From assembly GCA_018857735.1 (NCBI GenBank), contig JABMCL010000882.1:717001-781000 (forward strand): a stretch of DNA of 64,000 bases, written 5' to 3'. The stretch is from Alviniconcha marisindica (lineage: Eukaryota; Mollusca; Gastropoda; Provannidae). Under the pieces are notes generated by a model that saw only the letters and a list, made by a program, of their open reading frames with translations, ran no database searches and was not told the DNA's origin. Below, piece by piece: positions 23,050-31,200 of this stretch. The first letter of the stretch is position 1; every line of letters begins with the position of its first letter. Position numbers and translations under genes: made by a program.

Positions 23050-24158
23050 CAAATACAGGCAATACTGGTGGTGTGTTGGTTGAATGAGAAGAAAGAAAAC
23101 AACAAATCAGTATGTAGAAGAGAAGAGGTGTTTTTTTCAGTTTTGACTTAAAAGAAGAAAGTGAGGAAGAATGCCTGACAGAGAGGGGAGAGGAGAGTTC
23201 CAGATCATGGGTCTGATGTATTGAAAGGATCTCTCCCCCAGGGTCCTCCAGCCAATCCAAGGAATATGGCAAATCTGAGTATCTGAGGCTGAGTGAAAAG
23301 AGTGAGAAGGAGAATACAGATGAAGCAACTCAGGGAGGTATAGAGGAGAGGAGCTATACCAGAGACAATGTGGAAGCAGATGAAAGCTATTTTGTATTGA
23401 ATCCAGCTGTTGATTGGTAGCCAGTGGAGATCATAAAGGAATGATGTGGGCAGATTTAGGCACTTTGCAGATCAGATGAAACAAAATGAAGTGTGACAAA
23501 TTAAGAAAAAATATCTGTAAGGCATAAAATGAATATATATGCATAGCATATAGCAACATTTAGGAGAACATCAAAATCTAAATTAATACAAAGAAGAGCA
23601 AATAATAACAATGTACTCATTTATATGCTATTTCTCCAAACTGGAACCCATTACAAAGAACCAGAATGCAGTCCATGCAAACTCATGTGTGCTTGCATGC
23701 ACACACACACACACACACACATGCGCGCATTCATGCATGCACACATACACAAACGCACACACACACACACACGCACGCACGCATGCACACACACACACAC
23801 ACATGCGTGTGCACATACACTCGCGTGTGCGCACACACACACACACCACAGTCAACAGGACATCTTGAAGAGATGAGATTTCAAGTGCTCAATTGCCTCA
23901 CATTCAAAATCACATTTAATGTTTGCGATGAACACTGAAATGAAAAAGCAGAAGATAATCCTCATTGTTATTACCAATATCAAGAGCAAATCTCTTGGCA
24001 TTCTTGAGGTTCCTGAAGATCTGCTCCGGAGGCAGGTCAATGCTTCTGGCATAACTCTTGTGAGCCATAGCAAGGCAGGTACTTGGAACTTTGTTGAGGT
24101 CAGTTTCAGTCAGTCCAGTGTTCTTCTACGTCACCATCACCTCCGAAACACTGGGATC
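5932..24158 (-). CDS. PANK4: Pantothenate kinase 4 (PanK-like kinase plus DUF89 phosphatase), 16 coding exons
   Basis: Sixteen exons join through GT-AG introns in consistent phase. Coding spans: 24068-23975, 22746-22670, 22339-22128, 18360-18177, 17751-17659, 16772-16622, 15556-15369, 14689-14608, 13695-13583, 12176-12021, 11332-11220, 9749-9662, 9022-8818, 8105-7948, 7333-7164, 6169-5932 (2322 nt, 773 aa plus stop). Residues about 25-360 form the type II PanK fold (DIGGSLSK at 30-37, NIGSGVSL at 180-187, [12 protein letters not shown] at 200-211). Residues about 400-773 match the DUF89 phosphatase, with putative metal ligands Asp615, Asn616 and Asp651 (human Asp623, Asn624, Asp659 by my alignment). 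In mammals the kinase half is inactive and the phosphatase removes phosphate from 4'-phosphopantetheine, restraining CoA synthesis. Here Glu134 and Arg198, at the positions mutated in mammals, are intact. The human AKT site Thr406 aligns with Gly398. The protein is probably cytosolic, as no signal peptide or membrane segment is visible. The ATG is preceded by an in-frame TAG, and a polypyrimidine acceptor at 24159 implies an upstream non-coding exon that I could not locate. Confidence 0.95.
6640..6725 (+). repeat. Dispersed repeat ending in a CA microsatellite, copy 1
   Basis: An AATAATAATAATAGATTATTT lead, a CCCATCTTGTTAGAGCCCAGAGC block and CTTACAAAGACATAAGGATA pass straight into a CA run. 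The same order is seen at 7358-7475 and 22785-22870, and partly at 12205-12265. A mobile family that brings its own CA tract is likely. Confidence 0.65.
6724..6888. repeat. (CA)n compound microsatellite
   Basis: CA repeat with occasional interruptions, in intron-free DNA between PANK4 exons 15 and 16. Open frames over it are artefacts. Confidence 0.95.
7164..7333 (-). CDS. PANK4: PANK4 exon 15, residues 639-694 plus split Arg695
   Basis: Follows acceptor CTCTCTGCAG and ends at donor GTGAGT. It encodes [18 protein letters not shown], containing Asp651, the predicted third metal ligand of the DUF89 phosphatase. It closes with GSPCLDL. Confidence 0.93.
7358..7475 (+). repeat. Dispersed repeat ending in a CA microsatellite, copy 2
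   Basis: Same architecture as the copy at 6640-6725: AATAATAATAATAGATTATT, CCCATCTCATATGAGTCCAG, CTTACAAAGACATGAGGATA, then a short CA tract. It lies in PANK4 intron 14. Confidence 0.65.
7948..8105 (-). CDS. PANK4: PANK4 exon 14, residues 587-638
   Basis: Acceptor GCAATTGCAG, donor GTGAGG. Encodes [12 protein letters not shown] and then [16 protein letters not shown], with Asp615 and Asn616 of the DUF89 metal site. Ends on MGTE, matching the family boundary before VIL. Confidence 0.94.
8148..8660. repeat. 68-bp minisatellite filling PANK4 intron 13
   Basis: About seven direct copies of a 68-bp unit with core CTCAAACCAGTCAAAATGAA, TTAAAGGAACTAACCCTC and GGTTTAGCCCACTAGCC. Inner copies are nearly identical while the end copies have drifted, which fits growth from the middle. 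The array starts about 40 bp from the exon 14 acceptor. Confidence 0.9.
8818..9022 (-). CDS. PANK4: PANK4 exon 13, residues 518-585 plus split Glu586
   Basis: Acceptor GTGTGACAG, donor GTAAAG. Encodes the segment linking kinase and phosphatase regions and the start of DUF89. The hallmark [15 protein letters not shown] is present near residues 550-564. Confidence 0.93.
9072..9215. repeat. CTGT/CT/CA low-complexity stretch
   Basis: A run of CTGT units followed by mixed CT- and CACA-rich sequence in PANK4 intron 12. No coding signal. Confidence 0.75.
9229..9712 (-). repeat. Tandem array made of the exon 12 end plus its 5' splice site
   Basis: Five or six direct copies, period about 90-110 bp. 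They start inside PANK4 exon 12 and run down the intron. Each full unit holds CAGTGTTTGGCTGAATTTGA, TTCCTGACCC and TACTCTCAG followed by GTGAGG, then an A/T-rich spacer that reads as a poly-T tract on the minus strand. Copies at 9482-9520, 9388-9426 and 9297-9335 keep a CAG acceptor, a 39-nt open segment and a GTGAGG donor. The copy near 9575-9612 has lost its donor and the 9229-9253 copy is partial. Confidence 0.9.
9662..9749 (-). CDS. PANK4: PANK4 exon 12, residues 489-517 (with split Cys488)
   Basis: Acceptor TTTTCCTAG, donor GTGAGG. Encodes [16 protein letters not shown] and then [13 protein letters not shown]. Phase is 0 at the 3' end. Its last ~50 bp is the template of the intronic array described separately. 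Confidence 0.94.
10193..10490. repeat. ~145-bp tandem duplication
   Basis: Two copies of a segment with GAAGAAGTAGGGGTTCCCAA, CATAGTTCAGAGCTAGAGTT and TTAAGAAGGTTAAGACATC, ending CAGTTCAGGTAAATTCAAG. They are head to tail in PANK4 intron 11. Confidence 0.8.
10465..10605 (+). repeat. Dispersed repeat (TTCAGTTCAG family), copy 1
   Basis: TTCAGTTCAGTTCA and AAGATGGCATCTATGCACTA, then a TCTCTCAGAAGTGTCCCCA block and GTTGCCTTTGAAAC, match 63695-63815 in order and spacing. Confidence 0.7.
10565..10620. mobile_element. Foldback/MITE family, single arm
   Basis: GTTTTGTCATAATAAATAGC followed by ATACTTTTTAACATTTTATG matches the right arm of the element at 18451-18831. Only one arm remains. Confidence 0.5.
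10918..10968 (+). repeat. Retroposon-like tail with CTTGA repeats
   Basis: AGTAGAATAAAGAAGTGCTT is followed by three to four TTGAC/CTTGA pentamers. Related tails with GATTAAAGT and TTGACTTGAC occur at 13110-13142, 26286-26320 and 40255-40305. A simple pentamer tail of this kind is typical of some SINE/LINE 3' ends. Confidence 0.45.
11220..11332 (-). CDS. PANK4: PANK4 exon 11, residues 451-487 plus split Cys488
   Basis: Acceptor GCTGTGCAG, donor GTACGC. Encodes [19 protein letters not shown] and [18 protein letters not shown], an acidic then basic helical stretch between the two catalytic halves that matches the family. Confidence 0.92.
11640..11997. repeat. Compound CA-rich microsatellite
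   Basis: A pure CA core at 11781-11856 is flanked by imperfect CA with GACAGGCACATT blocks duplicated on both sides, in PANK4 intron 10. Long Thr/His and Val/Cys frames here are artefacts. Confidence 0.93.
12021..12176 (-). CDS. PANK4: PANK4 exon 10, residues 399-450
   Basis: Acceptor CGTGGACAG, donor GTAAGA. Encodes [28 protein letters not shown] and ARNYWLKCF. The residue before FDM, Gly398 from exon 9, sits where human PANK4 has the AKT-target Thr406. Confidence 0.95.
12369..12486. repeat. (CA)n microsatellite
   Basis: CA run with a CACCCACATATG interruption, in PANK4 intron 9. Confidence 0.95.
12730..13354. mobile_element. ~620-bp terminal-inverted-repeat element, copy 1
   Basis: The left end AAGCCTGTTCTTAATTGGGC and the reverse complement of the right end (AAGCCCATTCTTAACTGGGT) form inverted termini, followed on both sides by a TTTGTTCGC/TTTGTTTGCC-like block. 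A second copy at 39897-40505 has the same ends and interior (a GTGGGAGGCGCAGCC block and GAATGAGATAGTAGTT). No transposase frame is visible, so this is a non-autonomous DNA transposon or MITE. Confidence 0.8.
13583..13695 (-). CDS. PANK4: PANK4 exon 9, residues 362-398 (with split Asp361)
   Basis: This exon is short and easily missed. Acceptor CTGACAG, donor GTGAGT. It encodes [20 protein letters not shown] and ends NIFEHG. YSWGEN and AGSSGL match the linker after the kinase fold in human PANK4. Phases fit exons 8 and 10 exactly. Confidence 0.93.
14370..14532 (-). mobile_element. tRNA-derived SINE, family with GTTGACCTT body, copy 1
   Basis: On the minus strand GGGGATAGCTCAGTTGCAGA (A box) and GGTTCGAGTCC (B box, 14483-14493) are followed by a body with GAGAAAATTTTC-like and AAGGTCAACTTTCTGTG blocks. 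The body is shared with the copy at 54815-54950. It lies in PANK4 intron 8. Confidence 0.7.
14608..14689 (-). CDS. PANK4: PANK4 exon 8, residues 334-360 plus split Asp361
   Basis: Acceptor GTTTTCAG, donor GTAATG. Encodes [20 protein letters not shown] and LKGAEEE. The frame stays open past the donor, but only this donor gives the right phase for exon 9 and family-like length. Confidence 0.92.
14740..14925. repeat. Partial duplication of exon 8 flank in PANK4 intron 7
   Basis: AAGGTATCCTTCATGTC, AAGAAACAAC and TGCACCTCACC reappear just upstream of exon 8 (in transcript sense), at 14793-14830. The ACAGTTATACAGYGGACCAC block is also repeated. So the 5' part of exon 8 and its acceptor side were duplicated. 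The duplicate acceptor region reads TTGCTGCCAAGG rather than TTTCAG, so it is probably dead. Confidence 0.7.
14995..15335 (+). mobile_element. Degenerate LINE reverse-transcriptase fragment with GT tract
   Basis: Conceptual translation around 15030-15130, allowing frame slips, resembles [22 protein letters not shown]. This is the common C-terminal RT motif I-Q-Y-K-L...P-x-Y-L of CR1/L2-like LINEs. A long GT microsatellite follows. It lies in PANK4 intron 7. Confidence 0.5.
15161..15271. repeat. (GT)n microsatellite
   Basis: Two GT runs separated by GGAGGTGTTTG. Confidence 0.95.
15369..15556 (-). CDS. PANK4: PANK4 exon 7, residues 272-333 (with split Gly271)
   Basis: Acceptor TGATTTGCAG, donor GTGGGT. 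Encodes [20 protein letters not shown], then [18 protein letters not shown] and [17 protein letters not shown], the conserved second half of the PanK fold. Confidence 0.95.
15603..15648. repeat. (GA)n microsatellite
   Basis: Pure GA run about 50 bp upstream (transcript sense) of the PANK4 exon 7 acceptor. Confidence 0.95.
16273..16637 (-). repeat. 24-bp minisatellite that includes the PANK4 exon 6 donor
   Basis: About fifteen units with minus-strand core GATGGTTTGTGTCCCACTTG then CCTA. The first unit overlaps the end of exon 6, and the splice junction GATG^GTTTGTG lies inside it, so every unit carries a copy of the donor. Units are 24 bp (8 codons) with a 23-bp unit fourth from the exon. Confidence 0.9.
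16622..16772 (-). CDS. PANK4: PANK4 exon 6, residues 221-270 plus split Gly271
   Basis: Acceptor TCTTCTGCAG. Encodes [33 protein letters not shown] and [12 protein letters not shown]. The donor (G^GTTTGT) is weak against consensus. It is chosen because it gives the right phase for exon 7 and human-like length ([15 protein letters not shown]). Confidence 0.9.
17364..17411. repeat. (CA)n microsatellite
   Basis: CA run ending in CGCGCGCG, in PANK4 intron 5. Confidence 0.93.
17659..17751 (-). CDS. PANK4: PANK4 exon 5, residues 190-220
   Basis: Acceptor GTCCATCCAG, donor GTCAGT. Encodes [18 protein letters not shown] and [13 protein letters not shown]. Arg198 of FERIGG aligns with the catalytic Arg207 of human PANK3, which is Trp in mammalian PANK4. 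Confidence 0.95.
17769..17809. repeat. Poly-G tract by the exon 5 acceptor
   Basis: A nearly unbroken G run that reads as poly-C on the sense strand. It forms the polypyrimidine tract just upstream of the PANK4 exon 5 acceptor. Confidence 0.9.
18177..18360 (-). CDS. PANK4: PANK4 exon 4, residues 129-189 (with split Gln128)
   Basis: Acceptor TTATTTCAG, donor GTGAGT. Encodes [26 protein letters not shown] and [15 protein letters not shown]. Glu134, in KEDEIECL, aligns with the catalytic Glu138 of PANK3, which is Val in human PANK4. Confidence 0.95.
18451..18831. mobile_element. Foldback/MITE family, best copy
   Basis: The left arm (AAGATCCAAACACATAAAAG, GTTCAAAAGAATGCTATTTA, TTAGGACAAGA) is the inverse of the right arm (TCTTGTCCTAATAAATAGCA, TTCTTTTGAACCTTTTATGT, TTTGGATCTTG). 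A second internal inverted pair is GGGGTAATCCCCTTTGTCAA and TTGACAAAGGGGATAACCCC. About 380 bp, in PANK4 intron 3, with no coding capacity. Confidence 0.8.
19640..22110. repeat. Large 42/43-bp minisatellite array in PANK4 intron 3
   Basis: About fifty units. From 19640 to about 21140 the unit is mostly 43 bp (CCTGAAGGGTGGTCACACAG, TAGATTTTTACCCCTTTCTG, GTG). From about 21150 to 22030 it is 42 bp (CATGAAGGGTGGCCATACAG, CAGATTCTACCCCTTTCTGG, TG). A degenerate unit reaches to within a few bases of the exon 3 donor at 22127. Because 42 is divisible by three, the second half keeps frames open on both strands for up to about 310 codons. I do not regard these as genes. Confidence 0.93.
22128..22339 (-). 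CDS. PANK4: PANK4 exon 3, residues 58-127 plus split Gln128
   Basis: Acceptor TTGTCACCAG, donor GTAAGT. Encodes [20 protein letters not shown], then [14 protein letters not shown], matching the LHFIKFE and TGGGAYKFKDLI signatures of PANK4. Confidence 0.96.
22408..22491. repeat. Irregular (GT)n/GCAT repeat
   Basis: GT-rich repeat with GCATGCATG interruptions, in PANK4 intron 2. Confidence 0.85.
22500..22640. repeat. Short tandem duplication with a hairpin
   Basis: TATTGATGGTGGCTACTCCA followed by AACTGATTTTTTT and CTCAGCAAAAT occurs twice. The second copy runs into TCAGCAAAATAATCA-cgcgcaa-TGATTATTCTGCTGA, an imperfect hairpin with a 14-15-bp stem. Confidence 0.75.
22670..22746 (-). CDS. PANK4: PANK4 exon 2, residues 33-57 (with split Gly32)
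   Basis: Acceptor GTTCATCAG, donor GTGAGT. Encodes [20 protein letters not shown] then DEPHS. It completes the DIGGSL phosphate-binding loop begun in exon 1. Confidence 0.93.
22785..23060 (+). repeat. Dispersed repeat plus long CA microsatellite, copy 3
   Basis: AATAATAACAGATTATTTAT, CCCGTCTCATAAAAGCTGAG and CTTACAAAGGCCTACGGATA lead into a CA tract at 22869-23047. The structure is the same as at 6640 and 7358. Confidence 0.7.
23697..23847. repeat. CA-rich compound microsatellite
   Basis: CA with CGCACGCACGCATG interruptions, in PANK4 intron 1, about 130 bp from the exon 1 donor. Confidence 0.92.
23975..24158 (-). CDS. PANK4: PANK4 first coding exon: 5' UTR and residues 1-31 plus split Gly32
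   Basis: The ATG is at 24068-24066. It encodes [18 protein letters not shown] and [14 protein letters not shown], matching the family's ITLPPDEIFRNLENAKRF start. An in-frame TAG lies upstream of the ATG. The 5' side has a long pyrimidine tract and CTTAG at 24159, so the exon probably begins at 24158 after an upstream non-coding exon. The donor is GTAATA. Confidence 0.92.
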
Positions 24159-24714
24159 CTAAGACTCAAGAAAAAAGAAAAGAAAAAAATATAAGAGAAA
24201 AATTATAATAAAAAATAAACGCATGCAAAGCTAAATGGACACAATGACCAGGAACCAGAGAAAATTGGCCACTGCTTGTATAATATAAACTAGAATAAAA
24301 ATAATAACAATTTTCCTTAATGCACACATTTCTATTGCATTACTAATTAGTGATATACAAATTGCCTTGTTCAGCTAAAACAATAATAATAATCGATAGC
24401 TCCTATAGAGCACAAATCTTTTTGCAAAACAAAAACTTGATGTGCTAGCAGTATATACATGCATGTAGTGGTATGATAGCATGTGCCTGTGGTATGAGCG
24501 AATCGGTAGTTGAATGTGAATGTGTTTGCAGGTGAATGGATGAGTGAATTGTCAGTGGATGAAATGAATGTGATTGTGTTGCACGAGCTCCATGCAACAC
24601 AGGTTGAAAACTGAACTGTTCTCAGTTGCTATGAAGCATATATATATATATATATACTACAATAGGAGTGTGTGAGAGAGACCACAGAGAGAGTTCAAAG
24701 AGAGAAGTAAGTAA

Positions 24715-25030
24715 ACATGGTGCTTAATGTCCACAGAAACCATAAGGCTTATTAGGGACGGGGAGAAGGGGCAAAGGGGGTATAGAGGTGGGGGAAGAGG
24801 GAGATTATATACCTATCGCTACACTGTCACCACCAGAATGATTCCTGCATCAAGATGGGCAGCGATGAGAGCCATTTTAATGTTTCAGTAGGAAGTGATG
24901 GACAAAGTCACAAGACAGTGTCCACAGACCACAACCTTTTTTGAAGAGAAAGGAGAGCCGAAGCAGTATCGAACCGAGGTCCTTCCACTTACCAGCCTAA
25001 TGCCTTACTGCTAGGCCAAAATGGCTCACC
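24715..25030 (-). mobile_element. tRNA-derived SINE
   Basis: On the minus strand TGGCCTAGCAGTAAGGCAT (A box) is followed by CCTCGGTTCGATACTGC (B box) and a body ending in a GGGACATTAAGCACC-like segment. A related plus-strand copy may lie at 41070-41215, which shares the CTTCGGCTCTCC block. Confidence 0.6.
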
Positions 25031-25728
25031 CGGGACCAGAGAGAGAGAGAGAGAGATCAGAGAGAGAGAGACCAGAGACAGACAAGCGAGAGAAGACAGG
25101 AATAAAGAGTGTCTGTTAGAAGACCGCTTTCGCCTTCAGTTTGACTGGCGTGAATGGATCGAAAGGATACAAACAACACGCAACCAACAACACGCATCCC
25201 AACATTACATGTAGACACACATCACTTATCACCACAGGCATGGTTTGCCTAGGTTTGTGAAAAGGCCTGTCTAAAGAGGAAAGTCTTCAGCTGGATTTTG
25301 AACTCAGATAGGGTGGGGAAATTTCACAGACAGGCAGGCAGCGAATTCCAGACAGATGGTGTGATGAAACAGAATGAGCGCTCACCAACTAGTTTCAAAT
25401 TACATTTGGTGATACACACACCACGGTTTTTAAAAAGACAGCAATCTTTTTTTATTTTTGTTTTGTTTTTGTTTTTTGGCACAAGATTTCAACTCTTGAT
25501 GATGCATTGCCAGACCAGGTTTAGCTATAAATAAAACCCCGAGCAGTTCAGAAGAGACCTCCTGAACAAAGCCTGGACACACAGAGGGACAAACAGACAC
25601 AATGATTCCAGCAGACCCCCCCCCCCCCTCCATCCACCAACTTTGTTATGGGTGTGTAATGATCAGGTGCAGCATTTATAACCTGTTCACACCTTCTCAA
25701 TGGAGAGAGAGAAGAAAACATTGCAGAG

Positions 25729-25730
<2 letters not shown>

Positions 25731-25775
<45 letters not shown>

Positions 25776-25791
25776 ATATATATATATATAA
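25731..25791. repeat. (CT)n then (TA)n microsatellite
   Basis: A CT run, one CTGT, more CT, then a short TA run. Confidence 0.92.
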
Positions 25792-26285
25792 AATTGAATT
25801 ATGTAAGCACCAGTCTCCTGTTATTGAACCAGTTGTGGACTTGCATGGCAATTTTGAGAGTACTTGTCTGTTTGTGTTCCTCAGCTAAAAAGCCTGAAGT
25901 TCACTCTATGCTGGAGGAGAAGGCAGCATTTGCAAATGGGCATAGTCAGCCCTTTGTGCCAGCTGAGCTAACATGTATACTGTATCTACGTTGTTGTTTG
26001 AATGTGTGGTTGGTGTCTGATTAGGTTTGGGTAGTGTGTATGTGTCCAGTCAATAGTTGAGTGTAGCCGTTTGAGTAGAATTAATATTGGCGTGCACGCG
26101 CATGCACGTGTGTGTCCTGATGTGACATGAGTACGCACCCATTTATAATTTATGCGATTTTATATTTGTACTATAGATTTTTGTGCAGCATAACTTGCGT
26201 ATGTTTTAGTAAACACAAATGTTTCGGTGTTCCTTTACACGTTCTTAAATTAACGAGCCTTATATTAGTTAAGTTGAACTGCTCT

Positions 26286-26320
26286 ACGAGGGATGATTAA
26301 AGTTTTTTGACTCGACTTGT
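26286..26320 (+). repeat. Retroposon-like tail, GATTAAAGT/TTGACTCGAC
   Basis: ACGAGGGATGATTAAAGTTT and TTTGACTCGACTT match the interior segments of the TIR elements at 13110-13142 and 40255-40305. Confidence 0.45.
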
Positions 26321-26341
26321 TTCCGCGCACCTGTACATACT

Positions 26342-26357
26342 GCTGTACATGTACAGC
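26342..26357. repeat. Perfect 16-bp palindrome
   Basis: GCTGTACATGTACAGC is self-complementary and followed by a GCTGCAGTGCTGCAAGTGCA stretch also rich in inverted words. Its function is unknown and it could be chance. Confidence 0.5.
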
Positions 26358-27465
26358 TGCAGTGCTGCAAGTGCAGCGTTGCACCTGAGTAATGTTACAA
26401 CACTGCCGTGCATGTATACAACTTCGCACGTATACAACTTTAGCCCCACCGTTGCGGCTAGCATTACAATAAGATGCCAGCAGTGATGTCAACAGCCTCT
26501 AGGCTAATCAGGGCCGTGTGAGAGTGTGCTTGATAGCATACGCTACATGACCGCTGAACCATCTGAGGCAGACAACTAAGAGGATTTACCTGCATGCTAT
26601 CAGAGGCCCGTGCTAAAGCCACAGTGGAAGTAATCAAGGCTGTCTACACGTTAGCCTACTCGAGTGTAATGCTGGGTAAGAAACTAGGGCCGAAGCACAA
26701 TGAAATATCAAACAGGACTGGTGCGGCACGCTGGTTGTACAGTACAGCCTAGTGTAATATTGATCGTGTTGCTGCCAGTGAAGCTCAAGATACTTGTCTC
26801 TCTAATACCACTTTCACGGCTGATTGGGCTTTTCAAAATCAGTTATATCTATAGATCCTAGATACTCGAGCTTTATTTAGCCTTTGGTAAAAAGAGAATA
26901 AGAAGGGGGGGAAAATCAATCCCCCCCCCCCCCCTCCGAGTGATGGATAGACAGGTTGTGCTTGGCTAATTGTGTTTGTTTTTAAGTGATAACAGGTTAT
27001 TAATATTATGAATACAGACACTGCAAGTGTTGCTTTGGGAAACTGCACCATCCAAACCAACCCCAGGATTCTTCAATTCTTTGCCTACAGATATAGATAT
27101 ATATCCTGTCTGGAAACTCATACGAGCCTTGGTGGTGTCAGCCATGCAAGAGCTGTTGACTGGCTTCCTCTTCAGGTTTGACTGAATTGGGGTAGGTTAG
27201 GGTAAAGTAAAACAGTGAGCTTCGGAGGATTTAACTTTTTAAGAAACTGTATACCCTTGAACAGAACTGCATTCAGAAGAGAACTGTGTTCATCACAAGA
27301 ACCATACGGATTTCAGTCTAAAATGTCTCCCGCATTGTCATCATCAGTATCCTGTCCAACTCATTTGAAATAAGCTTCTTATTTCTTTAGGCAATTTTCG
27401 GTCCTCACGTTCTGAAGTCAGGCTGTCAGTGGTGGAACTTATTTCACATTTGTGCATGTTGTGTT

Positions 27466-27469
<4 letters not shown>

Positions 27470-27538
<69 letters not shown>
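27470..27538. repeat. (GA)n microsatellite
   Basis: GA run with a single AAG interruption. Confidence 0.95.
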
Positions 27539-27543
<5 letters not shown>

Positions 27544-27668
27544 CTACTGAATGCAATGGATCAATATATATATAAATGTGCTCACAATTCCATTTTCAAC
27601 AACAACAAAACAACAACAATAAAACACACATGAAAAAACATCAACTGAAGAACACATAATTATCTCTC

Positions 27669-27912
<244 letters not shown>

Positions 27913-28104
27913 CACTGTAAAGCACACCCATGCACACAAGCAATGCATGCATGGACACACTTTGACCTCTGAACCAATTACCCTCAACTGAAGTTTGTAG
28001 GGATATCATAGGATGGATTGTTTTTGCTAACAAAATATATCTGGCATAAAATTATGTGAACATGCATACATATATATGCAAATAAAATTTATATGCACAC
28101 ACAG

Positions 28105-28256
<152 letters not shown>

Positions 28257-31200
28257 AGAAAAAAATGAAATCCTGACAAAGACAGCTGTGCAATGCAGAT
28301 GACTGAGATTTGTATCACACACTCAAGCATAATGAGTTTGCAAAGTGGCATATCCCAACTCGTACTTGGCAAACTGGAAAATCACTGTTTCTTTAACCTC
28401 TGCAGGACAAAATATTGCATTCAAAAAGTGTTGCTTTTCACTTGCTGTGTCAAATGGTAAATGATGCAAGAAGTGTAATCCTCAAGTTTTTTTGTCTAAA
28501 AAAAATTATTATTCAAGATTCTGAAATTGCATCAAGGTAACAGGTCTCCAACTCTGAAGTCAAAGGTTTCAACACCAATTTGGACATCGGCAAAATATTT
28601 TAGTTATTGTTCCATAATATATATCATTTGCTTGTCTTTTCAAAAGCACTTTTGAGCAAATATAAGCTAAAGATCCAGTAAAGCTTTCATGAATCTTTTG
28701 TGTTTTTAGAATGATGCACTAGCTGCAACAAAATCTAAATTATATACACTGCAATTTCCAGACTGTTCCACTTTACTGGCAAAATTCTTAAAGGAACTAT
28801 CCCACACAGGTTTCACTAAAAAATGATTTTTGGCATGAATTTGTATTTTAGGTATGAATTTTCTGTAGCATTAATTTCTGCTTTGGCCCTTTTCAGATAT
28901 GCCAATTTAAGACTAACAGTCTAAAACTAGTCAGTGGTCTAAAACTAGATTGGGGATTACCCAAAGGGGTGCAGCTATTTACGGAATGTGTATTACATCA
29001 TAACATTTTGTTGTTATATACACATTTGTGTAGACTCAGCCTGCAAACAATTGACAATGGCATTGTCTCAGGCACATAATCTGTTCAGGCCTAATTATTT
29101 GCTGGGTGACTAAACTAATGGTTGTGTAAATGCTTTTTTAATTTTTAATTTTTATCTATCTTTGAATAAATCTCCAAATCATGCAATGTGTACCTTCATT
29201 ATTCCAAGTGGCTGAGACCAGTAGCTGCTGTTTACTAACCATGCTTGGCAATGGACTGGGGTGCAAGGTGTTGGGTGATGAACGTTTCTCAGCATGCTGA
29301 TCTGATGCTACTACAGGACATTTTCCAGACACCATTTTCCAGTAATAAAATTGTTTGGGTTTTTGTTGTTGTTTCAATAAAAGAAAAACCTACCAGCTGG
29401 TGGCACACCAGAAACACACATGCTACAAAAACAGATAGTAGTAGAATATTCAAATGTATGGTTCCAGTAGACCACTTGCGAGATATATTAATGAAAAAAA
29501 AGAGGTATCAGGAACTTCTCCTTTCATGTGTCCAGTAACAGCTTTGCCAATTTCCTATCACAGACATCTAAACTTGTGCATAGCTCTCTCCACTTCTCCA
29601 CCTAGTCACCCAGGTTTACCAGCTGCAACCTGTATCTGCATTGTTGATCTCTTGCCAATCCATCTAAGTGTTCTTTTTATATTGATCCTCCGAAGATAAA
29701 TGGCAGTAACTCCAAATCTATCTCTCCTTTGATTGCATAATATTGAGAAAGCAAAAACACACAGAAAAGAACTATGAAAATATAAACACCACTATGTTTC
29801 ATTATCAGTTCTTCGCTGCTTTCGTTCAATGGACTATTTGCTCCAATAGGAAATATAGTGCATGAAAGAATGCATTTATTACCTGTTAATACAAAACAAG
29901 GCAGGACACAAAACAAGACACATGGGACGTCCCGTCCCTTGTTGCATCCATATTCCTAGTTCTATTCAGTCTTGTCATTCTTACAATCACTAACTATTTC
30001 TAGATCCAGTTTTTTGCTTTTGATAATCTTGACATAAAATTATTAATACTGTAATGACGTCAACATTATTTTGCCATCATTTCATTGTCTGCTTGGCAAT
30101 TTCAAATAATGTCAATTTATTTCCATGTATTTTATGCTGTTCACAATAAAAAGGTTAGGAAAATTAAATTAATTCAAACACACTGTCCAGATTTAAAAAA
30201 TAAACATTGACAAAAATAATTTATACATGACGTACACAAAACTGTGGAGTTCTGGTATCTTATCAATGATGTCATACTAAAATGAAGGAAACAGCTTGTG
30301 AAAACAGTGTTTGTTATGGTATCTGGGAATGTCCTCTATAAAATCATCATAAAATCAATGGCATGTTCAGTCACAAAACTTCTAATGTGGATCATGTTCA
30401 TTTAACCTGCTCCCAAAACATGAGATGTTTAGCCTCTGTAGGAGGGTTCCTTTAAGAACATTATCCCTGTTAAATCAAGCTTCCTTCTGAGCAATCCCCT
30501 AGTTTCAGTTCACAGCATTATCTGTCTATACTAAGAGTAAGACAACAATAACAGAAAAACACCTGCTGCATATGGTAAACTCTTCTGACAATGTGCAATA
30601 TGCCTGTATACTTGACAGTATTGATCAAACCACCTGAGCCACATAAAACAAGCAGTACTTAGTCGTACTAATACTAATAGTACTAGTAGTAGTACTGGTA
30701 GCAGTAGGGGTTATACAGTAAGGCTACCTTTGTATATATATGCCATCTGATAAAAATTTTTATTTGAATGGTCTGCTTTGCACACACCTACTAGTTTTGT
30801 TGTTGTTGCCATTTTCAGTCAACTAACTGTATGAAGAATTAGGAAAACTTTGTGTCATACCTCTTATGTTTTAAGAATGGTACATTCTAGAAAAATGCGT
30901 TTGAACATGGCACAGTATGTCAGAATTCCGGAATCATTTAGGAAAAAGTTTATGTGCTGATAGCTTTTATGTATTCTAAAAGCATTCATTATTACCATTA
31001 TGAAGCAGTTTTACTGTTGACTTTGGTGACAGATTGTCACATATTACGTTTGGATTAAAAATGCTACTGTAGATATCACATCGTTATTCATTTATTTCAT
31101 TATATTATAACACTTACCAAATTCCGTTGCAATTTTCTCTCTTGATTTAATAAATGTCATTGTTTCTGGGCATTGGCATCGTTTCCACTTTTCAGACTGA

